Below are positions 1 to 5,565 of a DNA stretch of 6,288 nt, piece by piece. A program made the translations under genes and the position numbers. Below the pieces are notes generated by a model. The model ran no database searches. It was not told the DNA's origin and saw nothing but the letters and a program-made list of their open reading frames with translations. The stretch's first letter is position 1. Every line of letters starts with the position of its first letter. Source of the DNA: an uncultured Peptococcaceae bacterium. Lineage in GTDB: Bacteria > Bacillota > Peptococcia > Peptococcales > Peptococcaceae. Location of the stretch: the NCBI GenBank assembly GCA_945949655.1, contig CAMFFG010000074.1, positions 1 to 6,288 of the forward strand, written 5' to 3'.

Positions 1-330
1 GTTTCCCGGGATATTAAAGAACTGGCGCTGATAAAAATTTCGGCTGGCAACGACCAGTACCGGTATTCTCTGCCTACCGAAATTACGGTATCGGAGAGCC
101 GTCTGCGCTTTATGCTGAAAGAATTTGTGCAGAACTATGCTGCCAGCGAAAATCTGCTGGTGGTGCGCACAGCGCCGGGCAATGCCAATGCGGTGGCTTC
201 TGCGCTGGATAACGCCCAGTGGGCGGAGATCATGGGGTCGGTGGCCGGGGATGATACCATCCTGGTAGTGGCCAGAAACAAAGAGGAGATTCCGAAAATC
301 ATTGATCGTCTGGAATCGTATCTGGATTGA
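1..330 (+). CDS. argR: Arginine repressor ArgR/AhrC, C-terminal part (5' end outside window)
   Basis: ArgR is a hexameric transcription factor that uses L-arginine as co-repressor to control arginine biosynthesis and catabolism genes. The reading frame is open from base 1 and gives 109 residues before the TGA at 328-330. The family is about 150 residues long, so about 40 N-terminal residues are missing. The first residues carry SRDIKEL, the recognition helix of the winged-helix DNA-binding domain, followed by a wing strand (YRYSLP). A hinge leads into the C-terminal oligomerisation and arginine-binding domain. That domain contains the family hallmark GSVAGDDTILVVAR, with the two aspartates encoded at 250-255 that are expected to contact arginine. 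An ATG at 112 is internal and would remove the DNA-binding domain, so it is not the start. recN follows after 17 bp in the same direction, a linkage seen in many Bacillota. No ARG box is visible in the part shown. Confidence 0.95.
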   Translation, partial: VSRDIKELALIKISAGNDQYRYSLPTEITVSESRLRFMLKEFVQNYAASENLLVVRTAPGNANAVASALDNAQWAEIMGSVAGDDTILVVARNKEEIPKIIDRLESYLD

Positions 331-347
331 ACAGTAGGTGAGAAACG

Positions 348-2024
348 ATGCTGCTACGACTGATGGTAAAAGATTTTGCCTTGATACATCAGATTGAACT
401 TGAATTTGACCACAGCTTTAATGTGCTGACCGGGGAGACCGGCGCCGGGAAATCCATCATCATTGATGCGGTCTCGCTGCTTCTGGGTGCCCGGGCCAGC
501 AGTAAGGATATCCGTTTTGGCTGCAGCAAAGCCATGGTGGAGGGCACCTTTGCCGTGGAAGCGCAGCCGCAGCTGGATGCGCTGCTGAAAGATCTGGGCT
601 ATGAGCTGGACGAGGACCGGCAGCTGATTTTATATCGGGAGCTGACGGCCAGCGGTAAAAATGTGTGCCGGATCAATGACCGCACTGTGACATTAGCCAG
701 CTTTCGCCAGGTAGGGCAGCAGCTGATTAATATTTACGGGCAGCATGATTTTCAGGCGATCTCCAACAAAGAGCATCATCTGGCGCTGCTGGACAGTCTG
801 GGCGATGGCACTTTTCAGCGGCAGAAGGAGCAGATGCAGGCTGCCTACCGGGAACTGGCCCAGGCGGAAGCACAGCGCAGCAAGCTGCAGCAGACGCTTG
901 TAGAACGCCAGGAACGGCTGGATTTCCTGCGCTTTAAGCTGCGGGAACTGGAAGAACTGGAGCTGCGGGAAGGCGAGGAAGAGGCGCTGGAGCAGGAGCT
1001 GTCGGTGCTGGATAATTTTGAGAAGATCGCCAGTGTCACCGGCAAAGCCTATCAGCTGCTCTACGGCGATCACCGCTCGGTGTATGCGCTGCTGACTGCC
1101 ACGGTGGAGGGCATGAACACCATCCGCCAGTATGACAAAAAACTGGACGAGATGACCGAGAGCCTGCAGAGTATGCTGTATATGGCGGAGGATTACGGCC
1201 TGACCCTTTCCGGCTATGGTAGCCGCATCGATTACGATGCAGAGCGCCGCGACCGGCTGAACGAGCGCAAATATACGCTGGACAAAGCAAAACGGAAATA
1301 CAGTCGTTCCATTGCGGAGCTGATCGCAGAACAGAAGCACCTGCAGAATGAGATAGAAACGCTGGAGCATGCCGATGCGGAAATTGCGGGGCTGGAAGAG
1401 ATCTGCCGGGAAAAGCGGCAGCAGTATGAGGCGCTGGCGCTGGCGGTACGGCAGGGACGCCAGCAGCTGGCGCAGCAGCTGACCGAAGGCCTGCTGGCCC
1501 AGTTATCCCAGTTGGCTATGGTGCATACCCGGTTTTCCGTGCAGTTTGCCGAAAAGGCGGCCTCGGCCCAGGGTATGGATCAGGTGGAATTTTTCATGTC
1601 TGCCAATCCGGGACAGCCGCTGCGGGAGCTGAGCCAGATCGCCTCCGGTGGGGAAATGTCGCGCATCATGCTGGCCTTTAAAACAGTGCTGGCCCAGCAT
1701 GAACACATGGATACGCTGATTTTTGATGAGATCGATACTGGTATTGGCGGTAACATTGTGGTGAAGGTTGGCGAAAAGCTGGCTGCAGTGAGCCGCTATG
1801 CTCAGGTCATCTGTGTGACCCATTCCCCGCAGATCGCGGCGCTGGCCGACCGGCATTTCCGTATTCAGAAAACCATCACCGGCGAGGAGACCATTACCAG
1901 CGTAGTGGCTTTAGAGCCGGAGGAGCAAGTTGTGGAGCTGGCCCGTATGCTGGGCGGCGAAGAAGAGTTTCAGCTGCGCCACGCGGCAGAGTTGAAACGG
2001 ACTGCAGCGCAGCACAAAGGCTGA
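348..2024 (+). CDS. recN: DNA repair protein RecN
   Basis: RecN is a cytoplasmic SMC-like ATPase recruited early to DNA double-strand breaks, where it helps tether ends for RecA-dependent recombination. The 558 residues match the usual family length (about 550-575). The N-terminus LMVKDFALIHQIELEF is typical and supports the ATG at 348, which has AGGTGAG at 336-342 as ribosome binding site. Walker A GETGAGKS is at residues 29-36. A central charged, Glu/Gln/Leu-rich coiled-coil region spans roughly 155-375. The ABC signature region with ASGGEMSR starts at residue 432, Walker B ends in D460-E461 (LIFDEIDTGIGG), and the H-loop histidine is H492 in CVTHSPQIAALA. All ATPase motifs are intact. It probably shares a transcript with argR; no separate promoter or LexA-type operator is visible in the short gap. 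The antisense open frames inside the gene are shadows caused by its composition. Confidence 0.97.
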   Translation: MLLRLMVKDFALIHQIELEFDHSFNVLTGETGAGKSIIIDAVSLLLGARASSKDIRFGCSKAMVEGTFAVEAQPQLDALLKDLGYELDEDRQLILYRELTASGKNVCRINDRTVTLASFRQVGQQLINIYGQHDFQAISNKEHHLALLDSLGDGTFQRQKEQMQAAYRELAQAEAQRSKLQQTLVERQERLDFLRFKLRELEELELREGEEEALEQELSVLDNFEKIASVTGKAYQLLYGDHRSVYALLTATVEGMNTIRQYDKKLDEMTESLQSMLYMAEDYGLTLSGYGSRIDYDAERRDRLNERKYTLDKAKRKYSRSIAELIAEQKHLQNEIETLEHADAEIAGLEEICREKRQQYEALALAVRQGRQQLAQQLTEGLLAQLSQLAMVHTRFSVQFAEKAASAQGMDQVEFFMSANPGQPLRELSQIASGGEMSRIMLAFKTVLAQHEHMDTLIFDEIDTGIGGNIVVKVGEKLAAVSRYAQVICVTHSPQIAALADRHFRIQKTITGEETITSVVALEPEEQVVELARMLGGEEEFQLRHAAELKRTAAQHKG

Positions 2025-2092
2025 CGGTGTGCGTGCAGATGCATTGGCGGGAAGCAGGCTTTGCGCCGGGCTGGTTTGCAGTCTGCCGTCAG
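2021..2092. repeat. Inverted repeat around the recN stop codon
   Basis: CTGACGG at 2021-2027, which contains the recN TGA, is the exact reverse complement of CCGTCAG at 2086-2092. Between them GGCG (2046-2049) and CGCC (2064-2067) can pair as an inner stem. The RNA could fold into a branched 72-nt structure at the recN 3' end. No T-tract follows, so it is not a standard intrinsic terminator; it might be a 3'-end stabilising structure or chance. Low confidence. Confidence 0.25.
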
Positions 2093-2129
2093 AGAAATGA
2101 TTGAAAAATAAAATATGAGAAAATAAAAT

Positions 2130-2172
2130 ATAATCAAAAGCAGCAGCGTTGCCCTATGGAGCAGCGCTGCTG
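2130..2172 (-). terminator. Hairpin in the recN/spoIVB convergent spacer, probable terminator
   Basis: CAGCAGCGTTGC (2141-2152) pairs along its full length with GCAGCGCTGCTG (2161-2172). This makes a 12-bp stem with one G-U pair and an 8-nt loop. On the minus strand the stem is followed by CTTTTGATTATATTTT, a T-rich tail suited to ending spoIVB transcripts. On the plus strand only a weak TTGTGTG tail follows, so it could act less efficiently for recN. It lies about 115 bp from both stop codons, which fits a shared terminator between convergent genes. Confidence 0.55.
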
Positions 2173-2213
2173 TTGTGTGATGCCTGTTTACAACAAAAGG
2201 GTATGTTTTCTGG

Positions 2214-2259
2214 AAAATCTGCAGAAACTATCAGCAAAGAAAAAACGTGTTCTGCAGAT
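2214..2259 (-). terminator. Inverted repeat just downstream of spoIVB, possible terminator
   Basis: ATCTGCAGAA (2217-2226) and TTCTGCAGAT (2250-2259) form a perfect 10-bp stem with a 23-nt loop. On the minus strand the stem runs directly into TTTTCC, starting 26 nt beyond the spoIVB stop codon. The loop is large and the T-run short, so this is a weaker candidate than the hairpin at 2141-2172. Each arm contains the palindrome TCTGCAGA, so the arms are also partial direct repeats. Confidence 0.35.
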
Positions 2260-2285
2260 AGCAGCAGAGATGGATCAACGCTCTG

Positions 2286-3479
2286 TCAGGCCGCAGCCTG
2301 CCGTGTAGAGCCAGTCTCTTCCAGAATGCTGGTCTGCTGTAACATATCATGGATCAGAATGCCGTAACCTCTGGTGGGATCGTTGATAAAAACATGGGTC
2401 ACAGCGCCGATGATCTTACCGTTCTGGATGATGGGCGAACCGCTCATTCCCTGAACGATACCGCCCGTTTTTTCCAGAAGAACAGGGTCTGTCACCCGGA
2501 TGACCAGTCCTTTGCCGTCTTTGTGGGAAGGCATTACTTTTTCGATTTCTACCGTAAAGCACGCTACCTTATTTCCATCAATGGCAGTGAAGATCTGTGC
2601 CGGCCCCAGTACGATCTCATTGGGTGCTGCGGTGGGCAGTGCCTGGGCATAGCTGTTTTCGGACAGGATTTTGTTGTCCGCAAGCACACCAAAAATACCG
2701 GCAGCGGTATTTTTTTCGATACTGCCCAGCGACTGATTGCTGACAAAACGACCGATTTTCTCACCGGGATATCCGCTGGTTCCTTTTTTGATGCCCTGAA
2801 TATCGGCAGCCACCAGCTTTCCGTTGAGAATATTGATTTTGCTCTGTGTTTCGCTGTTGGAGATCATGTGGCCCAACGCACCGTACTGCATAGTTTTGGG
2901 ATCCACAAAGGTCAGTGTTCCCACGCCGCCGGCATTGTCCCGAATCAGCAGGCCGATGCGGTAGCTTCTGGTATCCTGACAGTAGACTGGCGTGATCTCT
3001 TTGGTCAGTTGCCGGTTCTGCCGCTCGATCTGCAGGGTGATGGTCTCATGCTGCTGGCCCAGTCTGTTGACCAGAAGCGCCAGCTGATCATCGTGGGTCA
3101 CCGTTGTGCCATTGACCTGCGTGATCACATCACCGGCCTGGATACCGGCCTCCTCCGCCGGATTTACAGTCTGACCGTCTACCGTGATGGCAGAGGCTCC
3201 CACCACCAGAATACCGTCGGTGCGCAGCAGAATACCGATGGCCTGACCGCCGGGGTAAAGCATGGTTTCCGGATAACGCTGCTCCATGGTCTCCTGACTG
3301 GGGATCAGCTCCAGAAGACGCATGCTGATTTTGGGACTGAGCTGTTCCAGCAGTTCCGGCGAATAAGGAAAGGAAAGCACAGCCGCTTCATCAGCCGGTT
3401 TCTGCTGCATGGTCCAGATGCCAGCGCCGGTACCGGCGATCAGCAAAGAACAGAGCATGGTTTTCCATAGTTTGTGCAA
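2286..3479 (-). CDS. spoIVB: SpoIVB sporulation-signalling serine peptidase (family S55)
   Basis: In B. subtilis, SpoIVB is made in the forespore, enters the space between the forespore membranes and cleaves SpoIVFA. This releases SpoIVFB to process pro-sigma-K in the mother cell. The 397 residues are slightly short of the 426 in B. subtilis. A membrane anchor or signal spans about 4-24, and a PDZ domain about 77-160 (AGIQAGDVITQVNG). The S55 peptidase follows with H204 (GALGH), D331 (VTDPV) and S346 (GMSGSP). The H-to-D spacing of 127 and D-to-S spacing of 15 equal those of the B. subtilis triad H236/D363/S378, so the enzyme should be active. I chose the TTG at 3479 because GGAGGTGA lies 5 nt before it. 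A longer in-frame TTG at 3494 would place this ribosome binding site inside the gene. It is transcribed opposite to recN and divergently from the phosphodiesterase gene. A sigma-G promoter is expected but not convincingly visible. Confidence 0.95.
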   Translation of the reverse strand: MHKLWKTMLCSLLIAGTGAGIWTMQQKPADEAAVLSFPYSPELLEQLSPKISMRLLELIPSQETMEQRYPETMLYPGGQAIGILLRTDGILVVGASAITVDGQTVNPAEEAGIQAGDVITQVNGTTVTHDDQLALLVNRLGQQHETITLQIERQNRQLTKEITPVYCQDTRSYRIGLLIRDNAGGVGTLTFVDPKTMQYGALGHMISNSETQSKINILNGKLVAADIQGIKKGTSGYPGEKIGRFVSNQSLGSIEKNTAAGIFGVLADNKILSENSYAQALPTAAPNEIVLGPAQIFTAIDGNKVACFTVEIEKVMPSHKDGKGLVIRVTDPVLLEKTGGIVQGMSGSPIIQNGKIIGAVTHVFINDPTRGYGILIHDMLQQTSILEETGSTRQAAA

Positions 3480-3484
3480 AACTG

Positions 3485-3492
3485 TCACCTCC
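3485..3492 (-). promoter_or_regulatory. Strong ribosome binding site that fixes the spoIVB start
   Basis: On the minus strand the sequence GGAGGTGA, a near-perfect complement of the 16S rRNA 3' end, lies 5 nt upstream of a TTG codon at 3479-3477. This selects the TTG at 3479 over the in-frame TTG at 3494 and the GTG at 3488, which overlap or precede the site. Confidence 0.8.
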
Positions 3493-3730
3493 AAGACAGC
3501 TCTCGCCCTTCCAGTGGCGCCATTTATAATCTGTCCCGAATCATCTTCTGCGAACCGTCAAAGATTTAGCCAGCAGACACAGGATTTAACGGCGAAAAAA
3601 TTTCCCTGCTTATTTCTGGTGCTGTGTCAGCTGCCGGAATCAGCATTTTTTTTATAAAGCTTTCAATAAAGCAAAAAGCCCAACATCCTCCCGCTTTCAA
3701 AACACGGAAAATATGCCGGGGAATAAGGTA

Positions 3731-3739
3731 TGGGATAAT
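3731..3739 (+). promoter_or_regulatory. Candidate extended -10 promoter for the phosphodiesterase gene
   Basis: TGGGATAAT reads as TGN followed by GATAAT, which matches the TATAAT hexamer at five of six positions and has the extended TG element. It would start RNA near 3746 and leave a 5' leader of about 36 nt before the ATG at 3782. The region 16-18 bp upstream does not resemble TTGACA, so the call depends on the extended element alone. Confidence 0.3.
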
Positions 3740-3781
3740 CGAAACCACCAGGAATCTGACAGAAAGAAGCGAGCGGACATC

Positions 3782-5440
3782 ATGGAACCAAGACAAAAAA
3801 GTAAAAATGTTTTTTTCATTGCATTGCTGTTTCTGTGCAGCATGCTGTTCTGGCTGGGCAGCGGACAGGCCGCCCAGGCCGGCAGTTATCCGCGGGTGAT
3901 CGCCCACGGTTGCGGCGCCATTCAGGGGGAGACGGTGACCAACTCCCAAGAAGCGCTGGAGCAGGCCATCGCCAACGGCTATCAGTTTATCGAGGTGGAT
4001 ATGGCTTTTACCAGCGACGGAGAGATCGCCATGATCCACGACTGGGAAAGCTCCGGCAGCTATTATCTGGGGTTAGGGCAGAATAAAGCCATCACCTGTG
4101 CCCAGTACCAGCAGTGCAGGGTGCTGAACAAATACACGCCGCTGACGTTGGAAACACTGGCTGACATTGTGGAAGCGCATCCGCAGGTGCGCATCATTAC
4201 CGACACCAAAGAGGACAACCTTGCCCTGCTGACCGCCATCAGGAAGCAGGAGCCTCAACTGGTCGGGCAGATCATCCCGCAGATCTATCAGTACAGCGAA
4301 TACGAAGCGGTCAAAGCTCTGGGCTATGATCAGATCATTCTGACATTATATAAAATGACCGATGAACGGGATGGAAACCGCATTGCCAGGTTTGTGCAGG
4401 ATCATTCGATCTATGCGGTCACCATGTCGGTGGATCTGGCCAGAACCGGTCTGGCCAAAACGCTGCAGAGCTATGGCATTGCTGTGTATATGCATACGGT
4501 GAACAGCCTGTCCCAGACCATGACTGCGCTGAATGCCGGCGCCTACGGCATTTACACCGATACCCTGCTGCCGCAGGAAGTGACCTACCCCAGCTGGCAG
4601 TATTATCTGGCCCGCAGCAGTGACAGCAGCCAGCAGTTGTCCATCGAGTTACAGCAGGGACAGCTGCGGTTTAATATGCGCAGCCCCAACGCCAAAGGCA
4701 GCGTGGCCTATTACATCGGCGAACAGCTGCTGGTAAAAGGCGGTATCAATCAGGTGTTAAAGGCCGATCTGTCCGCCATCGCCACCGGGGCCCATACGGT
4801 AACGGCCCGCATCTACAATGATAAAGGCGCGCAGGTGGCCACAAAACAGTATGCGCTCTGGAAAGACCAGAGCTGTGTGCTGCTGCTGGCGCCCGAATGC
4901 CGTTATATTCTGGAGCAGTTTACCACCCTGGGCGATTTTTCTGCTGCGCTGCAGAATCAGTCCCAGACCGTGCAGGACGTTGCCCGCAAAAGCTTTTTTG
5001 CCAAGCGGGGCAGCGCTGTATATTATCATAACGGCGCTACCGGGCTGTATCGCAGCGGCAACACGTTGCTGCCCGCCATTGCCGCCGACAGCCAGGGCAA
5101 CATTTACACATCGCTGTACGATACCGCCACAGCACTGGGGGCGTCTGGTGTGCAGATGAACGGTACCACCAAAGCCATGGAGATCATTTGGCAGGGCAAA
5201 ACCTGTCAGGCTGGCATTACTGGCACCACCAGAAGCTACCGCAGCAAAATACCGGTACTGCAGGCAAAGGTGCAGCTGTACCGCAACCGGGCCATGGCTG
5301 GGGGCGACCTGTACCAGGAGCTGACCGGACGCAGTTTTATTCAGCAGGACGGCTATCTGATCCTGCTGCCAAAGGGCACTGTAGTGACGGAAGCAGAGCA
5401 ACAGCAGCTGCTGGAGATCGCCCGTCAGTTGTATCAGTAA
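3782..5440 (+). CDS. Exported glycerophosphodiester phosphodiesterase/PI-PLC-like protein with C-terminal accessory domain
   Basis: Glycerophosphodiester phosphodiesterases release sn-glycerol-3-phosphate from deacylated phospholipids; the exact substrate here is unknown. The 552-residue protein starts with a signal peptide: a basic MEPRQKSK segment, a hydrophobic core at about 10-27, and a likely cut after AQA at 31-33. The catalytic barrel covers about 36-268. It has H42 (in AHGCG, where most family members have HRG), E71 and D73 (EVD), H86-D87 (HDW), DTKE at 141-144, and late MHTVNS and IYTDT motifs. Residues about 270-370 look like an Ig-type beta-sandwich. Residues about 410-545 resemble two degenerate copper amine oxidase N-terminal-type repeats, usually found on cell-surface proteins. 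I prefer the ATG at 3782 over the in-frame ATG at 3713. It gives a clean signal peptide, AGAAAGAAG upstream is a weak ribosome binding site, and a candidate promoter lies between the two codons. Transcription converges on gapA. Confidence 0.85.
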   Translation: MEPRQKSKNVFFIALLFLCSMLFWLGSGQAAQAGSYPRVIAHGCGAIQGETVTNSQEALEQAIANGYQFIEVDMAFTSDGEIAMIHDWESSGSYYLGLGQNKAITCAQYQQCRVLNKYTPLTLETLADIVEAHPQVRIITDTKEDNLALLTAIRKQEPQLVGQIIPQIYQYSEYEAVKALGYDQIILTLYKMTDERDGNRIARFVQDHSIYAVTMSVDLARTGLAKTLQSYGIAVYMHTVNSLSQTMTALNAGAYGIYTDTLLPQEVTYPSWQYYLARSSDSSQQLSIELQQGQLRFNMRSPNAKGSVAYYIGEQLLVKGGINQVLKADLSAIATGAHTVTARIYNDKGAQVATKQYALWKDQSCVLLLAPECRYILEQFTTLGDFSAALQNQSQTVQDVARKSFFAKRGSAVYYHNGATGLYRSGNTLLPAIAADSQGNIYTSLYDTATALGASGVQMNGTTKAMEIIWQGKTCQAGITGTTRSYRSKIPVLQAKVQLYRNRAMAGGDLYQELTGRSFIQQDGYLILLPKGTVVTEAEQQQLLEIARQLYQ

Positions 5441-5457
5441 AAGAAAACGGCTGGTGC

Positions 5458-5499
5458 AAAAAAAGACTCAGGAGGAAACGTGTTTTTCCATCCTGAGTC
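5458..5499 (-). terminator. Intrinsic terminator for gapA (minus strand)
   Basis: GACTCAGGA (5465-5473) pairs perfectly with TCCTGAGTC (5491-5499). The stem continues as GGAAA (5474-5478) with TTTCC (5485-5489) after one bulged A, leaving a 6-nt loop. On the minus strand the 14-bp stem is followed directly by seven T residues (complement of 5464-5458). This is a textbook rho-independent terminator starting 64 nt beyond the gapA stop codon. On the plus strand no T-run follows. Confidence 0.88.
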
Positions 5500-5527
5500 A
5501 GAACTGATACGCCGTATTTTATTTTAT

Positions 5528-5565
5528 GGGCCATTCCCCATCGAAAAAGGGAAAGGGCCTTTTTT
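5528..5565 (+). terminator. Intrinsic terminator for the phosphodiesterase gene (plus strand)
   Basis: GGCC (5529-5532) pairs with GGCC (5556-5559). TT and CCC (5534-5538) continue the stem with GGG and AA (5549-5554), with small internal irregularities and a roughly 10-nt loop. Six T residues follow at 5560-5565. The T-tract overlaps the complement of the gapA stop codon (5564-5566), so the terminator reaches the very end of the opposing coding region. Confidence 0.78.

Larger units (their letters stand above)
3480..3781. other. Divergent intergenic region between spoIVB and the phosphodiesterase gene
   Basis: This 302-bp AT-richer spacer must hold the promoters of both flanking genes. On the minus strand a GATTATAAAT stretch (3531-3522) lies about 40 bp before the spoIVB start, at the right distance for a -10 element, but no matching -35 was found for sigma-A or sigma-G. 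On the plus strand, TGCTG (3620-3624) can pair with CAGCA (3641-3645) ahead of eight T residues (3646-3653), a weak terminator-like shape. An extended -10 candidate lies at 3731-3739. I see no convincing small gene or known riboswitch here; short open frames have no ribosome binding site or family resemblance. Confidence 0.6.

Noticed and set aside
331..347. LexA-type operator upstream of recN
   Set aside because: No GAAC-N4-GTTC-like element is visible in the 17-bp gap or the adjacent end of argR. Damage control, if present, would act further upstream.
693..1370. A 225-codon minus-strand open frame inside recN
   Set aside because: It overlaps the recN coiled-coil region, whose repetitive CTG/CAG/GAG codons leave the reverse strand open. 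No family resemblance is seen.
2349..3470. A 373-codon open frame on the plus strand antisense to spoIVB
   Set aside because: It lies wholly within spoIVB, which has an intact catalytic triad and family-wide similarity. The antisense product has no recognisable motif and no good ribosome binding site, so it is a composition shadow.
3525..3561. Possible sigma-A or sigma-G promoter for spoIVB: TTGACG at 3561-3556 with TATAAA at 3528-3523, or GATTATA at 3531-3525, on the minus strand
   Set aside because: The TTGACG to TATAAA spacing is 27 nt, far too long, and no GHATR-type -35 lies 17-18 nt before GATTATA. A sigma-G promoter is expected on biological grounds but not demonstrated.
3713..3781. 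Longer start for the phosphodiesterase at the ATG at 3713
   Set aside because: The extra 23 residues (MPGNKVWDNRNHQ...) are polar, precede a standard signal peptide and have no ribosome binding site. They also overlap the candidate promoter.
3566..4039. A 157-codon minus-strand open frame spanning the divergent spacer and the phosphodiesterase 5' end
   Set aside because: Much of it is antisense to the signal peptide and active-site region of the phosphodiesterase, and the translation resembles no family I recognise.
4757..5401. A 214-codon minus-strand open frame inside the phosphodiesterase gene
   Set aside because: It has low-complexity composition opposite a clearly coding frame and no recognisable motif.
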